Shown here: one piece after another, positions 12,901 through 24,223 of the stretch
How the letters are laid out: every line of letters starts with the position of its first letter
How positions within the stretch are numbered: the first letter of the stretch is position 1
Assembly: GCA_010015805.1 (NCBI GenBank)
Contig: ML978124.1
Location: 1,240,001 to 1,304,000, forward strand
Direction of reading: 5' to 3'
Length of the DNA: 64,000 bases
Origin: Rhizodiscina lignyota
Taxonomy: Eukaryota > Ascomycota > Dothideomycetes > Aulographales > Rhizodiscinaceae
Translations under genes and position numbers: made by a program
The notes under the pieces: generated by a model
What the model was told of the DNA's origin: nothing
What the model saw: the letters and a program-made list of their open reading frames with translations, nothing else
Databases searched by the model: none

Positions 12901-14051
12901 TCGAGGAACTCCAGCGCTACGTCCAGAAGCATGAGCTATATTCCGCAGCTATCGATCTCTACCGATACCAGGAGCAAAAGATGAATGATCTCATGAAACT
13001 CTACGCAGACTTCCTCAGCAATAGGAATAGGTTCAAAGAAGCAGGCATATCATACGAGTTTCTTTCTGACTACTCGTCCGCGAGCGAAGCATACCGACAG
13101 GCTGGTATGTGGCGCGAAGCACTCTCCTCCGCAACGCTCGCTCCTGAAGGCATCGTCAACGTCGAAGCACTGGGAACGGACCTTGCGGCGACATGCGAGG
13201 AAACAAAGGACTTCTACTCGGCAGCCATGATCACATGGAATTACCAAAGCAACCCAGAAGAAGCAGTAAAGATGTTCTGCAAAGGCTACCACTTTTCTGA
13301 TGCTATACGGCTCGTCGGTCTCACGCGCCAGCCCTCCTGGCTTGAGACCCTCATTGACCCAGGTCTCATCGATGCCGCAGCTAGCATGAGCGAAATGCTC
13401 GGCGAGTGCCGGGAGCAGCTCCGTCACCAGGTTCCACGTCTGCGTGAGCTTCGCGAAAAGAAGGCATCTGATCCTCTTGCGTTCTTCGACGGCGGCGCAG
13501 GCGGAGGAGAAGATGTCCCGGATGATATGAGCATTGCACCGACGGAAGCGAGTACGAGTGGCGGGACGTTCATGACTCGTTATACAGGCCGGAATTCGGG
13601 CACGATCAATACGGCGACAAGCCGAAAGACAAGCAAGAATCGGAGAAGGGAGGAGCGCAAGAGGGCGAGGGGTAAGAAGGGGACGGTTTATGAAGAGGAG
13701 TATTTGGTCAATTCGATTGCGAGATTGATCGAGCGGGTCAATGGGGTAAAGGATGAGGTTAGGCGGTTAGTGGAAGGGCTCGTCAGGAGGAGGATGAGAG
13801 AGAGGGCAGTTGCGGTTGAGACGTTGATGGCGGAGGTAGTGGATGGTTGCAGAGCATGTATCGATGAGGTTTTCCAGGTTGAGAAGAAAGCTGCGCCTGA
13901 AGGTGAGGACGAGAATGGCTTAGGGGACAGGCCAGTGGGCGCCGATGGTGTGCTCTGGGATAGTCTGGACACTATGGGGAGGAAGAGAGAGCCGCCTCTT
14001 GTGAAGGAGTTTGGGAGGCTCTCACTATTGGGCTCCAAGGTGACAAAATAG
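9958..14051 (+). CDS. ELP1: Elongator complex subunit 1 (Elp1/Iki3), 1313 aa
   Basis: Elp1 is the scaffold of Elongator, which modifies the wobble uridine of tRNAs (mcm5/ncm5U). Exons are 9958-11083, 11138-11230, 11280-12312 and 12362-14051, joining to 3942 nt. The start MKNLRNIGCS matches the family. The N-terminal half shows beta-propeller repeats (for example AVAWDTSNDSLICAFG and ALSWHPEKPLRL). The C-terminal half is helical, TPR-like (DLGRYSKALNHLHAIGDFEE, SYEFLSDYSSASEAYRQAGM). The conserved basic patch SKNRRREERKRARGKKG near the end corresponds to the Elp1 nuclear-localisation/tRNA-binding segment. The third intron (12313-12361) is GC-AG (AG|GCAAGT...AATAG|GG). The normal GT nearby leads straight to a stop, whereas the GC donor gives the conserved SSLRDEDVSITMYKETL. 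Confidence 0.95.
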
Positions 14052-14099
14052 TTGGCAGCGTCGGCTGAAAGAGTGTAATACAATCAAGCTTTACTATCT

Positions 14100-15180
14100 A
14101 ACACTGCGGGAGAAAGCTCGGTAAAGGTTCAAGTCTACCGAGTTTGTAGATCTCCGAATTCTCTTGCCACTAAGTCAAAGGTGATGAGGAGGCTCTGTTC
14201 ATAAATGAACTAAAGGATCAACGGCGTTTCGATTTGAATATAACCATCCTTTTGTACTTTGAGATGACAGGCGGAGCTTGACAACGATTTGTGTAGCCAT
14301 CTTTTTGGGCCTTCAGATGGTAGGTGAAGGTTGACAATGGTTATTGCGGCCACCGATTGCCGCCGGCAAGAGCATCATTGAAAGTTCGGTTTGGTATACC
14401 TCGGTCAGTGATTGTCAAGGTTATACAGCTTTGAGATGTTCTCACTGCTGGTCTTGAGGGTGACAAAATGTTCGACTGCCGGACAGTTTGTAACGTCTCA
14501 TGTTGACCATATCTTGTACTTCATCGTAAGCGAGAGCGTATCCGAAAGTTAAATTCTGCGCTCCTCAGAGTATATATAACTGTAACAACACCATTGGGAA
14601 CTTGTCTGCTATCAAGGCCCAAGGGTTACAAGATAGCTGACCCCGATGAACGCTGAAAGGGTGCAGAAAGTACAAGTGCTGCTATTCGGCTTCGGGGAGA
14701 GCATCGTTGAAAGTTCAACTCGGGATACCTCGGCAGGTGTTTATCAAGACTTCACGACTTTGATAAATCTCATTCATCTTTACTATAGCGACAGTGCGCC
14801 TCGACTGCCGGGCATATTGGAGTTATCTGTCAACTTTGACGCAAGGCTACGAGCAGTCGAGGACGACGAAATTGAGCGGCTGTAGTACGAAGGATTTTTG
14901 CTCTTCCACATAGGCGACAGCATCTCCGAAGGCATGAATTAACATAATCTAGGCAGTGTTTATCAGCGATATACGACTTGAACGAGCATAAGCTCTAGAA
15001 AAGAAAGAGGATGTGAGGTAGTTGATCTCAACGAAGTCGAACGGATGCAATCTATATGAGCTCTACTCTAGAACACAGGCGAGAGCATCTATGAAAGGGT
15101 GATTTAACATACGTTAGGCAGTAGTAACGACGAGAGTACGGCTTTAACAAACATAAGCTCAAGTAAATGAAAAGGATGTG
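14100..15180. repeat. Decayed repeat tract downstream of ELP1
   Basis: A diverged unit recurs four times, beginning near 14371, 14700, 14929 and 15084. Each starts with AGCATC followed by a GAAAG or GAAGG block and contains a TTTATCA/TTGTCAA-like segment. The first two units are about 329 nt apart and also share GACTGCCGG(A/G)CA (near 14472 and 14802) and a GATACCTCGG block. The last two share longer stretches such as ACGACTTGAACGAGCATAAGCTC and its variant near 15150. Two further short units near 14245 and 14300 share CCATC(C/T)TTTTG. A 79-aa open frame at 14646-14885 lies across the units and is probably not a gene. No terminal repeats or transposase traces are visible. Confidence 0.55.
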
Positions 15181-15369
15181 CGTCCCGACTCTCTACAGCA
15201 TCGCAGTCATGACTAAGCAGTTCCGCTACCATCACGTGAAGCCAGTTCACGTGAGTAACAGTCACATGAGAGATTATGTAAGGAGCTTTATTTGTATGAA
15301 CTTTTGTATTGTCTATCAAACTATCGGATTTTCCCAGAAGAAGGTTGATCCAACTCCAAAAAGGAGTCG

Positions 15370-15560
15370 AACCAACCTTCCCCGGTACTCTGTCCGCCCG
15401 CAACAAACCCAAACCCAAACAACAAGAGAACAAAAAACAAAACAAAACAAAACGCCAAGTTCGCCGGCCGCCATGCCGGGGTATCCGCAGTCGTGGAAAC
15501 GTCACTCGTAAAAAACAAAAGAAAAAAACAAAGGAAAGAGCCGGGAGGGAGGACCAGGAG
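15370..15560. repeat. A/C-rich and A/G-rich low-complexity stretch
   Basis: The plus strand carries runs of AAAC and CAAAC units from about 15400 to 15455 and then A/G-rich sequence to 15560. It lies in the 3' flank of the kelch gene. It has no coding potential I trust and may be part of the 3' untranslated region. Confidence 0.5.
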
Positions 15561-15604
15561 GAAGGAGCCAACGGGGGGAGCCAGGGGAAGCAGCCAGGGA
15601 GCGC

Positions 15605-17813
15605 CTACGCGCGGCCGTAGAAATGGGCCGGCGTCTGCGTCGCAGACGACGGGAAGGGCGACGCTGGGGGCGGGCTGATCGGGCTAGGACCAGAGCCCAT
15701 GCTCTGGTCCGTCGAACCACCACGAATGGTGGTCGACCCGCTCCAGCTGCTGCTCGGCAGCGTGCTTGCCGTGTTGGTGCCCTGCGGTGGCGGCGGTGGC
15801 GGGAAGTGCTCCCGGTGGAGAGAGTGCTGGCCAGGATTGTATGGAAGCGGCTGCGGGAACTCCTGTGAGGAGTTCGGGTCTGGCAGCACCGAAGTCGGAC
15901 TCTGCTTGGGCGAAGTCGCAGAGTAGTATCCTTGATTAATCGGGTTCGAACCCAGCGGCTGAGGCTTCTCGTAGTGCGGAGAGTAGTATGCAGCCGACGA
16001 TCCGTTGGAACGAAGATGGTCAAGGGGGTCGAGCCGCGGAGCCTTCATGTGGGTGGTGGATTCGAAGCCATGAAGCGGACTGATTGCCTCGTCATCAGAC
16101 GGTTTTGGGTCTGTATCGGTAGGAGCCTCACAATAAGAGGTTCTCTCGGCAGACAGTTCCACGGGAGCTGGGGATCGAGGGGGCCGAGGGGGGCTGATCT
16201 TGATCTTCTTTCGTTGAGGCTTAGGGCGACGACAACGGAGGAACCAGACGAGAAATGCGATGATTATGCAGACACCCACGACACCTCCGACAGTACCACC
16301 AACAATAGCACCAGTATGGTTTGAACTTCCACCTTTGTTGCTGCCAGCGGTTGGAATGGCGCGTGTCGGAGATCTTGCTGCAAATTTCGCCTGCCGTGAG
16401 AAGTAGACGGAGAGATCGCGATTGTCCCAGGTTTGTGGGCGGATTACCGTTGCTCCACCACCAGGCCTGAATTCTTGTATTAGCAGAAGACACATACATC
16501 TTGGGATCAAGGACATATGACATACCCGCCACCAATCTTTGCAATGATCGCCTGTGGAACAACATACTCCGTGATGTTCGGCATGAAGACGTCCCACATA
16601 GCCTTGTTCGGTCCGTTCTCGCCAAGATTCAGATTGTGCGTTCCCCAGACGGTTGGAGAGTCGCAGGTGTCGGTGAGAGGAAACGTGCCGCCAATGATGA
16701 GCATTTGGGATCTGTTTATCACGTTGCATGTCATGCTATGATGTGGATTTCCTGGTCCAGGTTGAGTGGGCCACCACTTGATCCAGGTGAAAGACGGGAG
16801 CGAAAGAATCCACACGTCGTCAAAGCCGGCAGAATTTGGCTCGATATCCTCACCTCCATACAGGTAGATGTTGTATGACGTCTGGTCATCTGGCCAAGTC
16901 GCGCCAGCGCAGAAGAGTCGACGGTTTTCGGGGATATCGCCGGCCGCTGTCTGAGTGTACCACTTTGCGGATGCGATGTCGTAAATGTAAATGGTGCTCA
17001 TGTTGGAACCAACGCTGGTCCCGTTACCGTATGGATCCATGACACCGCCAAAGTAAATCAAAAGGCCGCGGTCGGAGGCTGGGATAAATACCATTACACC
17101 TTCGGCTCTTCCGACCATGTCAGGTCCAGTGTTGTTGGTAAAATCACCCGCGTCCATGTCATAGCGAATCAGCGTGCTGGTCATCTTTGGTGGTCCAACC
17201 CAGCCTGGGTCCGAGGTGTTGCTCTGATATCCACCAAGATAGTAACCAACTCCAATCTCATCAATAGCAACACCAGCACCGTTGTTGACGCGCTGAATAT
17301 CCGAATCTTGCGCGGAAGATGATAAGGTCTGATTCCACTGGTTCAGGATAATGTCGTAGCGCCAGAGCGAGAACCGACCTGGTGCTGTCTGGGACTGGCC
17401 TCCAAATTGATAGAGGTACTTGTTCACGGTATCTTGCCAAAGGATTCCGCCGGAGACGGCAGGAACGGAACTGTTGATTGACAGATTCGAATACAGAATA
17501 GGCATGCCATCATCTGTTGTGTGGTTGAGATCGTTGTAGAGGAACCAGGTGTCTAAGATCTGTGTTTAGCGAGATCGACAATGTCGTGCTATCTGATATT
17601 GGTCACAGTCAACTTACTTGTGTCATTGTGGGTATACTGTGCAAGTGGGTTCCAGTCGACCAAGCCACCTTGGATGAAGAGCTTGTTGTCAACCACAGCG
17701 GTCTGTTGACCGAAACGACGGCAAAAGTCATTCAGTGGATCGTGTTGCTGTTGCCGAGAAAGCGAAATGATAGCAGTAAATGCAATCAGCAAGCGAAAGA
17801 AGCTGTGCGCCAT
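15605..17813 (-). CDS. Kelch-repeat single-pass membrane protein, 694 aa
   Basis: Exons 17813-17618, 17552-16526 and 16466-15605 join to 2085 nt. A signal peptide is clear at the start (MAHSFFRLLIAFTAIISLS). The ectodomain has kelch-type motifs with GG pairs: LFIQGGLVDWNPLAQ, NKYLYQFGGQSQTAPG, GVGYYLGGYQ, RGLLIYFGGVMDPYG, YNIYLYGGEDIEP and QMLIIGGTFP, giving a six-bladed propeller at most. One transmembrane helix at about residues 460-482 (GAIVGGTVGGVVGVCIIIAF) is followed by a basic stop-transfer RCRRPKPQRKKIK and a long proline-, serine- and histidine-rich cytoplasmic tail. Similar proteins are widespread in filamentous ascomycetes and are thought to act at the cell surface. No enzymatic domain is present. 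Orientation across the membrane is inferred from the signal peptide and the basic flank. Confidence 0.86.
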
Positions 17814-19100
17814 CGCGCTTGATGCTGTCGCGTCTGTTTTGCCAATGACATGTAGGATGCAAGAAGTAAGAGGTTCGGGCGATGGTGTTCAGAGGAAGAA
17901 GTTGTTTGAAACGCGGTGCACGAGTCGAGGTGAGCTAGCGCAGGGAGAGAAAAGGAAGCTAGAGGAAGCTACGGAGTAGCCAACACCAGCTACCCCACGC
18001 GCGAGGACAGATGGGCATGCGCAGAGGCGGGCGTAGGGTTACACAGGCGCTCAATCCCCCTGCGGCTGAACAGGCGCGCCGCGGAAGCACGTCAACACAT
18101 TCACCGTTCACTTAGCAAGACTTGACTCATTCGCCTGCCTTTTTCTGCCCTGTCGGCGCTCTCGCAGCAGTTGCACATCCGGAGCGGAGGAATGCGTGGT
18201 TGGGGACCTTCGAGCAAGGCAGCATGCAGCTGCCCCATGCGGCGCTGTATAACGCCCTCTACCCGGCAGCCAATTGGAGGCCCATTCGGGGGCCAGCGGT
18301 CGCAGGCCAGCCATTCTGCCGGGCTCTGCAGGTCAGCTCAAACACTTGCAGGCCGACGTCGAGACGACGTGAAGTAGAGGCTGTACGGCAACAGCCGGAT
18401 GGCTGACAGATGTTCGCTAACCTCTCGCTTACCAGGTGCACTTTTCGCCGGTGGAGGCGCTGTGCGACCGATCCATCGAGTTCTAGAACGATCACACGAC
18501 TCCATACCAAATTCACACCCTATGGTTCTCTTCATTCTCCTGCACTCCTGTTCCTGAACCTGCAGCCTGCAAATGCATCCGCACTGTTGATCGAGTCGGG
18601 CTGACTGACCGAGAGACGCGCATGCGCCGGGTGACGCTGTGCCACCCATTCATCGGCGAACGACTCGCTTTGGGTGCGATCGGTCCTTCACGAGCTTCGA
18701 GGTCCCGAGGCGGCAGCTCAATTGTCTTGTAGGGTGCAAATGACGTTCCGAATGACGTAACTGGGAGGTTGAGAGATTTTCTCCACGTTTCATGCTCGCG
18801 ATACGAAGACGGGACGTTGGAATAAGGCCGGACGGCGGGTGATGGCGCACTTCTCTGGCCGTAGGGCTGATTTAGCGTGGGTTTCGAAAGAAGCAACGCT
18901 CGAGCGCCATCGCTTCCATTTCCGCATTGGCCCGTGGCTCAAAGTCGATGAAGTTGGAGGTCAGATTCAAAAGGTATTGCTCTGTCAATGTCTCGTCGAA
19001 TATTACATATATATTTTAATCGAATTGTAGAACAAGAGTGGTTAAATCAATGAGTCTGCTCGATTCAAGCACGTGGACGGCTTCAACTCGGTTTCAATTC
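17814..19100. other. Intergenic, GC-rich, no convincing gene
   Basis: The first part is the kelch gene promoter. The stretch 18000-18850 is GC-rich and therefore open in several frames on both strands, but none of these frames shows a domain, a family match I can recall, or plausible splice structure. I see no tRNA or repeat. Confidence 0.5.
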
Positions 19101-20384
19101 TCACTGGTTGTACGGTACTGCAAACATATACGCGAGCCATGATAGCATCAAGGCCTGTTCCTCTAAGCCAGCGGATTCAGCGCGCGTTGCTAAAGAAGGA
19201 CCCCACGAGTCAATCTTGTGCAATTTGCGCTCCTTCAAAAGGCGTGAGAAGCTCTCCTCGCCATCCCATGGTGCTTCTTCCTGATGGTTATGAACATTTG
19301 CTTCTGTTATAGCACCGTTTCGAACGACGACTGAGAAACCTTCTGCTGGCACAGAGGATTCCGTGATACCATTCACATTCTTGGCCTCATGTTTTGGCTT
19401 GGAAGAGATTGTAAACTGAGGAGTCTGGCCATAGATCCAATCCAGTGACTTGAGCTCCTCGTAACCCTTCTTGACGAAAGGCTCTTCCAACAACTCGTCC
19501 CCACACTCTGTCATTTGCGTCTTCTCGCCGTACATCTTTTCGAATTGCGTCTCTACGGCTCCAACGAAGGAGTCCAGGTCGACGCCGATGTTTCCAACAG
19601 GCGAGCTGACGCTCTCAACGCCCCGTGCCGTGAGGTGCTTCTTCAACGGCGATCGTAGGTACTGAGGTATGACTTTCAGATTCGGCGATGAAAGCAGACA
19701 CGTAGCATGATGTAGCGATCGCATCCTCGTGAGCTTGTATGCGGATCCAGACACTTTCAATGGTGCTGGCGCCGACTGATCATCCACTGTAAAGGGTGTG
19801 CGATGCGTATCCTTGTTTGGGACATCTTCCCGTTTCTGGGAATCGGGACCTTGATCGAGAACAATATCGTGACGCTCATTGACCCTCGCTCTTCCCACGC
19901 CCAAGCCCCTGAGTGCCCTCACAACCATTTCAGCATGCTTGTCCCTCGAGAAATTTGCTGGTGGACATATCACGCTCCAATTGATGTTCCCTTCATCGTG
20001 GAACACAGTTCCGCCACCAGACCTGCGTCTCACAATATCTATAGTCTCTAGACCAGACAGTGCTGCAATTTCACCGCTTTTGACGCCGCGCAGGCGCGGC
20101 AGGTTGATCTCTTGCCATGGGTTCTGATTGCGACCGATGACAATGCTGGGTTTGTTCTTATAGATGAAGAGGATCGTAGAGTCGGCCGAGGACTTGGAAA
20201 GCAGGTAGTGCTCGATGGAGAGATTGAGATATGGGTCGAGGGAACGAGAGATGTACGATTGGACGGGAGCCTCGAGGTTGAGCGCTCGCAGTGGGCGAGA
20301 GGAATGGAACTGTCGAGAGTGTAGCTCAAGAGATTTGCGACTTGAGATGTAGCGCAGATGAGCACATCTTGAAAAAGTGCTCAT
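19101..20384 (-). CDS. AIM22: Mitochondrial lipoate-protein ligase (Aim22/LplA-like), 427 aa
   Basis: This is a single-exon gene. The product belongs to the BPL/LplA/LipB family and is expected to attach lipoate to the E2 subunits of 2-oxoacid dehydrogenases and to glycine-cleavage H protein in mitochondria. The first 30 residues are rich in Arg and Ser and poor in acidic residues, fitting a presequence. Family motifs follow: NKPSIVIGRNQNPWQEIN, VRRRSGGGTVFHDEGNINWS, and KVSGSAYKLTRMRSLHHATC, the lipoyl-AMP binding core. The C-terminal domain includes GVESVSSPVGNIG. A spacer containing QGPDSQKREDVPNKD interrupts the fold between the second and third motifs, as in other ascomycete Aim22 proteins. 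Length fits the fungal family. Confidence 0.93.
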   Translation of the reverse strand: MSTFSRCAHLRYISSRKSLELHSRQFHSSRPLRALNLEAPVQSYISRSLDPYLNLSIEHYLLSKSSADSTILFIYKNKPSIVIGRNQNPWQEINLPRLRGVKSGEIAALSGLETIDIVRRRSGGGTVFHDEGNINWSVICPPANFSRDKHAEMVVRALRGLGVGRARVNERHDIVLDQGPDSQKREDVPNKDTHRTPFTVDDQSAPAPLKVSGSAYKLTRMRSLHHATCLLSSPNLKVIPQYLRSPLKKHLTARGVESVSSPVGNIGVDLDSFVGAVETQFEKMYGEKTQMTECGDELLEEPFVKKGYEELKSLDWIYGQTPQFTISSKPKHEAKNVNGITESSVPAEGFSVVVRNGAITEANVHNHQEEAPWDGEESFSRLLKERKLHKIDSWGPSLATRAESAGLEEQALMLSWLAYMFAVPYNQ

Positions 20385-21755
20385 CTGGCTTTAATGCGCA
20401 ATAACTTTGAAGAGCGCAGGTTGGAATGCTTGATTCCTATTCCAGACAGCGGATCGCTGAGTGCGGAATTCTCCGCCCTTGCGGCGAGTGAATCGGAACG
20501 TCGTCTCGTCTTTTGCCCATACAATGGCCATTCGATCTCGACGACGCAGCATTTCTGAATGCAAATAGTCATCTCAAAAGTTGTAGTCATTCCAAACCTT
20601 GCGGTGAAGCTCTCGTCGTTGATTTTTGACCCTCCAATAATATTTCCTTGCTGCGTTGCGTCTCTCTTTCGTCTGTTCTGGTGTCCGACGTGAGCATCAG
20701 TCCATTCGTTTCAACCAAATAAAGAGACCGATACCGAAGATTGCATATTTCCTGTAAAAACGGTCATAAATTGTGCTCTTCATACTATTTTCTTGTGGCA
20801 TGGCAAGGGTGATGCAGAAAGATATTGGTGGAGTTTGAATTTAGGAGCAATTTCTTGAATGCGCCTGCAGAGTCTGATCAGAAAGCGTAGTACGTTATGT
20901 TGGGAAATACCCCTAGCGGGGCCATAATTATTTAAATTTAGTAAGTATATATACATCTTACCATTTACTTGCTAATGCCTTCGGGCATCGGAAGAAGGGA
21001 CTTACTGATGTGGTCGAGTTTGGACCACGTTACCCAAAAATTAATTCTTGTGAGTTTAACCGAAAAGAGCAGTACACGTTAACCATTGGCAGAGAGAGCC
21101 CCTTTTTTTTGCTTCTGGAGGCCGCAAGTTCGAACCACGGGTCCCTCCCCTCGTCGTTTACCTTTTTTTTTTTTGATGTAGCCACTATGTACATGGCTGA
21201 ACCGCATTTACTTAACGTCCCCAGAAAAACGCTGGATTCTATTGTTTCTAAAAGGAGCCACTGGTCCCAAATTGCATTATTTGGAACAGTCAAGTCCAAC
21301 AAGGAGCAGCAGCTCCAGCAAAGCCCCTGGAGCTGGTGATGCAGCATGTGCGGAACGATAAAGCTTGGATTACAATTATGTAGGAGTCACAATAGTTATA
21401 TTTTAACTATCCACCTCTGCTACTTAATCGTATCCGCAGAAGCGTTGTTGCGAGATTCTGTTGTGCTGACTCTTTCCTCTATTGGACGGAAAGAAAGTGT
21501 GTGCTGCTGCAATTGGACGCTCAACAAGTTACTAAGCTCATCACAGTCCCTATGTTCGAGCATCAGCCGAGCAGCGGTGCAAAGTTGCGCCGGTTTGCAC
21601 GATCAATCTTTCGTTGTTCGCTGTACTTATTATACTTTCTGCGAACATATCTTTCATCTGCAGTCTCACAACCGATAACTTCTTCCTTATTCTCTTCCGT
21701 TATCCGTCTTTCTTCTTAGCTATCCAAAACGCATATACAGAGTTGAATCACAAAA
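20385..21755. other. Intergenic, 1.4 kb, AT-rich with small hairpin
   Basis: No gene was found. A perfect hairpin ATGCC-TTCG-GGCAT lies near 20975, with a stable UUCG-type loop if transcribed. A (T)12 run lies near 21163. On the minus strand near 21130 the sequence GTGGTTCGAACTTGCG resembles a tRNA B box, but no tRNA fold surrounds it, so it may be a decayed tRNA-derived element or chance. Confidence 0.4.
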
Positions 21756-23018
21756 ATGACTTCTCGATCCACATTCGCAACGGCTGCAAAGCGTTCGCTT
21801 ATTGTCAAGCTCAAACTCTCAGCAGCTGTTCTTACAACATACGAGGACAATTCGACAAGCTCAACTCGCAAGCATTCTCTTCCGTCGGAAGGTAGTGAAA
21901 TTGCTTCATGTCGCCCATTCCCGAGAATTAAGATTGTATTCAAACGCAAGCGTGAAGACTCAGCCGAGCAAGATGCATCATCGTCCAACATCACGGGCGA
22001 GACGGGGCAAGAGCGGCCTCACAAACGCAAACGCACCAAAACCAACGCACCCGACCAGACATTGCCTCCTTTGCGCGCTTACATTCAGACTCCTGCTTCA
22101 TCTCTTGCGTTTTATCTGGCCTCTCGCTCACCCACCAACGTCTGGTCTCCACGCGATAAGACTATGTCTGCCGGCTTTTCTCAGCATGTCTCAACTGCCA
22201 TCCAGACACCAACTCCGACCATGTCTTACTGTGAAAGCTGTCACAGTCCTAAAGCCAAGCAGCTAGGCTACTGGATTCTCAATACACCCCTACCAGGCGA
22301 GAAGCGTGACGCGTCGTACCTAAGTTCTCTCTGCCCGCACAAGCTACGCCGTGCCAGGGTCATGGCTGAAGCGTACCTTGAGAGCGCGAAGAAGGAGACT
22401 TATCGGCTGGAGCAGAGCATCGAGCTCCTCCAGAAGCAGACGGCGGAGAGGGAGCTTCAGCACGTCCAGTCCTCGGCTGCTAATGTCCATGATGGCGCTG
22501 CCACGAACGCTTCCGCCATCGAGGTACCAGGCCTGCAGCCTGCAGCCTCGGCCAATGCCAACCCGTCTCATAGCAACGGCTGGCCTGCTCTGCCGGAATT
22601 TGGCCAAGTCCACCAGAATAGCCTCCGAGAGGCCGATCAACTCCACCACGACCTTACAGTTATCGACTCATTGGTGTATCTCCATGAGAAGCACCCCCGC
22701 GTCGAAGCAGCCGACTTGGCCTCCGCGATGAACAACGCCTACCGCCACAGCTACACAGATAGCTGGAGCCAAGGGTATGATGACGGCTACGACGACCGTG
22801 TGAAGTGTGGTGAGAGCGCCGAAATGCTTCTAGCAGCAGTATGTATCCTTATCGTCCGGTAGTACCGAATGTAGTCGTTACTAAAATTAAGCCAGGCTCA
22901 TGATGATGCGGACGACGACAGGCAGTACACCATGAAGGTGTGTTGCGAGCGAGACGCCGCTGTGCATCGCAATGAGGCGCTGGAGCCGGTCGAGAACTTG
23001 CTAAAGCTTGGGTACTAA
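21756..23018 (+). CDS. Uncharacterised basic, Cys-motif protein, 401 aa
   Basis: Two exons (21756-22838 and 22896-23018) join to 1206 nt, with a GTATGT donor and a CAG acceptor. I do not recognise a named domain. The N-terminal third is Ser/Lys/Arg-rich with two nuclear-signal-like clusters, FKRKRE (about residues 62-67) and PHKRKRTK (about 88-95). A CxxC motif, YCESCHSPK, lies at residues 158-166, with another cysteine in SSLCPHKLRRAR downstream, so a small zinc site is possible. A charged helical stretch (AEAYLESAKKETYRLEQSIE) may form a coiled coil. The C-terminus is helical and acidic (AHDDADDDRQ). A nuclear role is only inferred from the basic clusters. Spliced length and phase support a real gene. 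Confidence 0.68.
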
Positions 23019-23352
23019 GTCATCGGCCCGTGAGGAGACTCTCGCCGTCTCGAATTCACTAGTGGAGAGGCGTTATCGGCCGGAGAATGACGCTTTGGGA
23101 CATAGCGAGGAGTGCATCTGGATACACCATGCAAGGCGCACCATCAGCGCCATTTGTTTTTTGCGTTTGAGGTATGGAAATAGTTTAAAATCCTGCGAAG
23201 CAGGGTATGAAACACATCGAATTGGATGTTCAAAGCTAGTTCAAAACACGCTGCCATCTCTTTGAATAAATGAGTAGTATTTCAGCTTCAATTCCAAAAG
23301 AAGTTGACCCAGTTAATACACCTGTCCTGCCATTATGACCTCTATACCCAAT

Positions 23353-24223
23353 CTAACCTAAAACAACCGCCAGGATGATTATCGTGAGGACGACCGCCAA
23401 TATCAACAGCAAACAACACGCCTTGTTCCTCGCATTCCGCTGATGTCTCGCTGCCGTCCGTAACTCTACATCCGCGCCTCTTGTATCCGTCCTCACGCCC
23501 TCTACATTCTCGGCAATGATATCCAGCTGCTCGCCCTGCTCGTGTACCATGTGCGCCACATCCCTGAACAGCTCATTCAGCTCCCCGACGGACTGTTCGA
23601 TGTTCCGGATCTCAGACTCGCGCTCGATGATCAGCGATTCTTGGAAGTCGACTTCGTCTTGTGAGGCGAGACGCAGCTGCTCTTGCTCTTGCTGCTGTCT
23701 TTGGCCGCCGGCAGAGGGTGATTGCTCGCCGCCTTGCTCATCGAGAGCTGCGCGTGCTGCTGCGGCGGATGCGCGCTCTTTCTCGAGGGCGGCGCGTTGG
23801 AGGGATTGGAACTCTGAGAGTGAGGCTTGGAATTCGCGGTTCAGCTTTCCTTGGGTGAATCGTTGTGAAGGCTGGTACATATTAGCAACCTGCTATACCA
23901 TGGCTATGCATAGGAACGAAACGTACCCCCAAATCAGGCCACTGCGACACCCTCTTCAATCCCTCGCCGATATCCTTGAAGCTGTTCGAGGTCTCATCGA
24001 TCAGATCCCGTACTCTTTCCCGCACTCTTTCTGTCTCTCGCTTCGTCCCCAAAAGGCCGACTTGACTTGATAATCGTGACACATTTGACGTCAGTGAGAA
24101 TAGCTTGTCTGATAGCTCGGTGGTGAACTGCCGGAACTCTGGATCGTCGGCGTACGAGGGGTCGTCTTCGCGCCGCCACGTTGTAGGCTGCGATTCAAGC
24201 CTTGAAGTGTCGTCGAAAGACAT
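23353..24223 (-). CDS. PEP12: Endosomal Qa-SNARE Pep12 (syntaxin), 271 aa
   Basis: Pep12 is the target SNARE on late endosomes that receives Golgi- and endosome-derived vesicles. Exon 1 is 24223-23927 and exon 2 is 23871-23353; the intron interrupts WPDLG|PSQRFTQ. The N-terminal Habc bundle includes FTTELSDKLFSLTSNVSRLS. After a Gln- and Ala-rich linker comes the SNARE helix (ESEIRNIEQSVGELNELFRD, then VAHMVHEQGEQLDIIAENVE) with the zero-layer Gln typical of Qa-SNAREs. The protein ends in a hydrophobic tail anchor, CCLLLILAVVLTIIILAVVL, preceded by ARHQRNARNK. Length is normal. Confidence 0.94.

Noticed and set aside
14646-14885. 79-codon frame with a TATATATAA 70 nt upstream
   Set aside because: It lies across diverged repeat units and matches no family; a chance frame is more likely.
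15940-15965. GGGTTCGAACCC palindrome resembling a tRNA T-arm
   Set aside because: It is inside the coding sequence of the kelch protein tail and lacks the other tRNA arms.
18100-18900. Several overlapping open frames on both strands
   Set aside because: The stretch is GC-rich, which keeps all frames open; none has a domain, signal or splice structure.
21115-21150. tRNA B-box-like GGTTCGAAC on the minus strand
   Set aside because: The T-stem pairs only through G-T pairs and no acceptor, D or anticodon arm can be drawn; a T-run occupies the place of the tRNA body.
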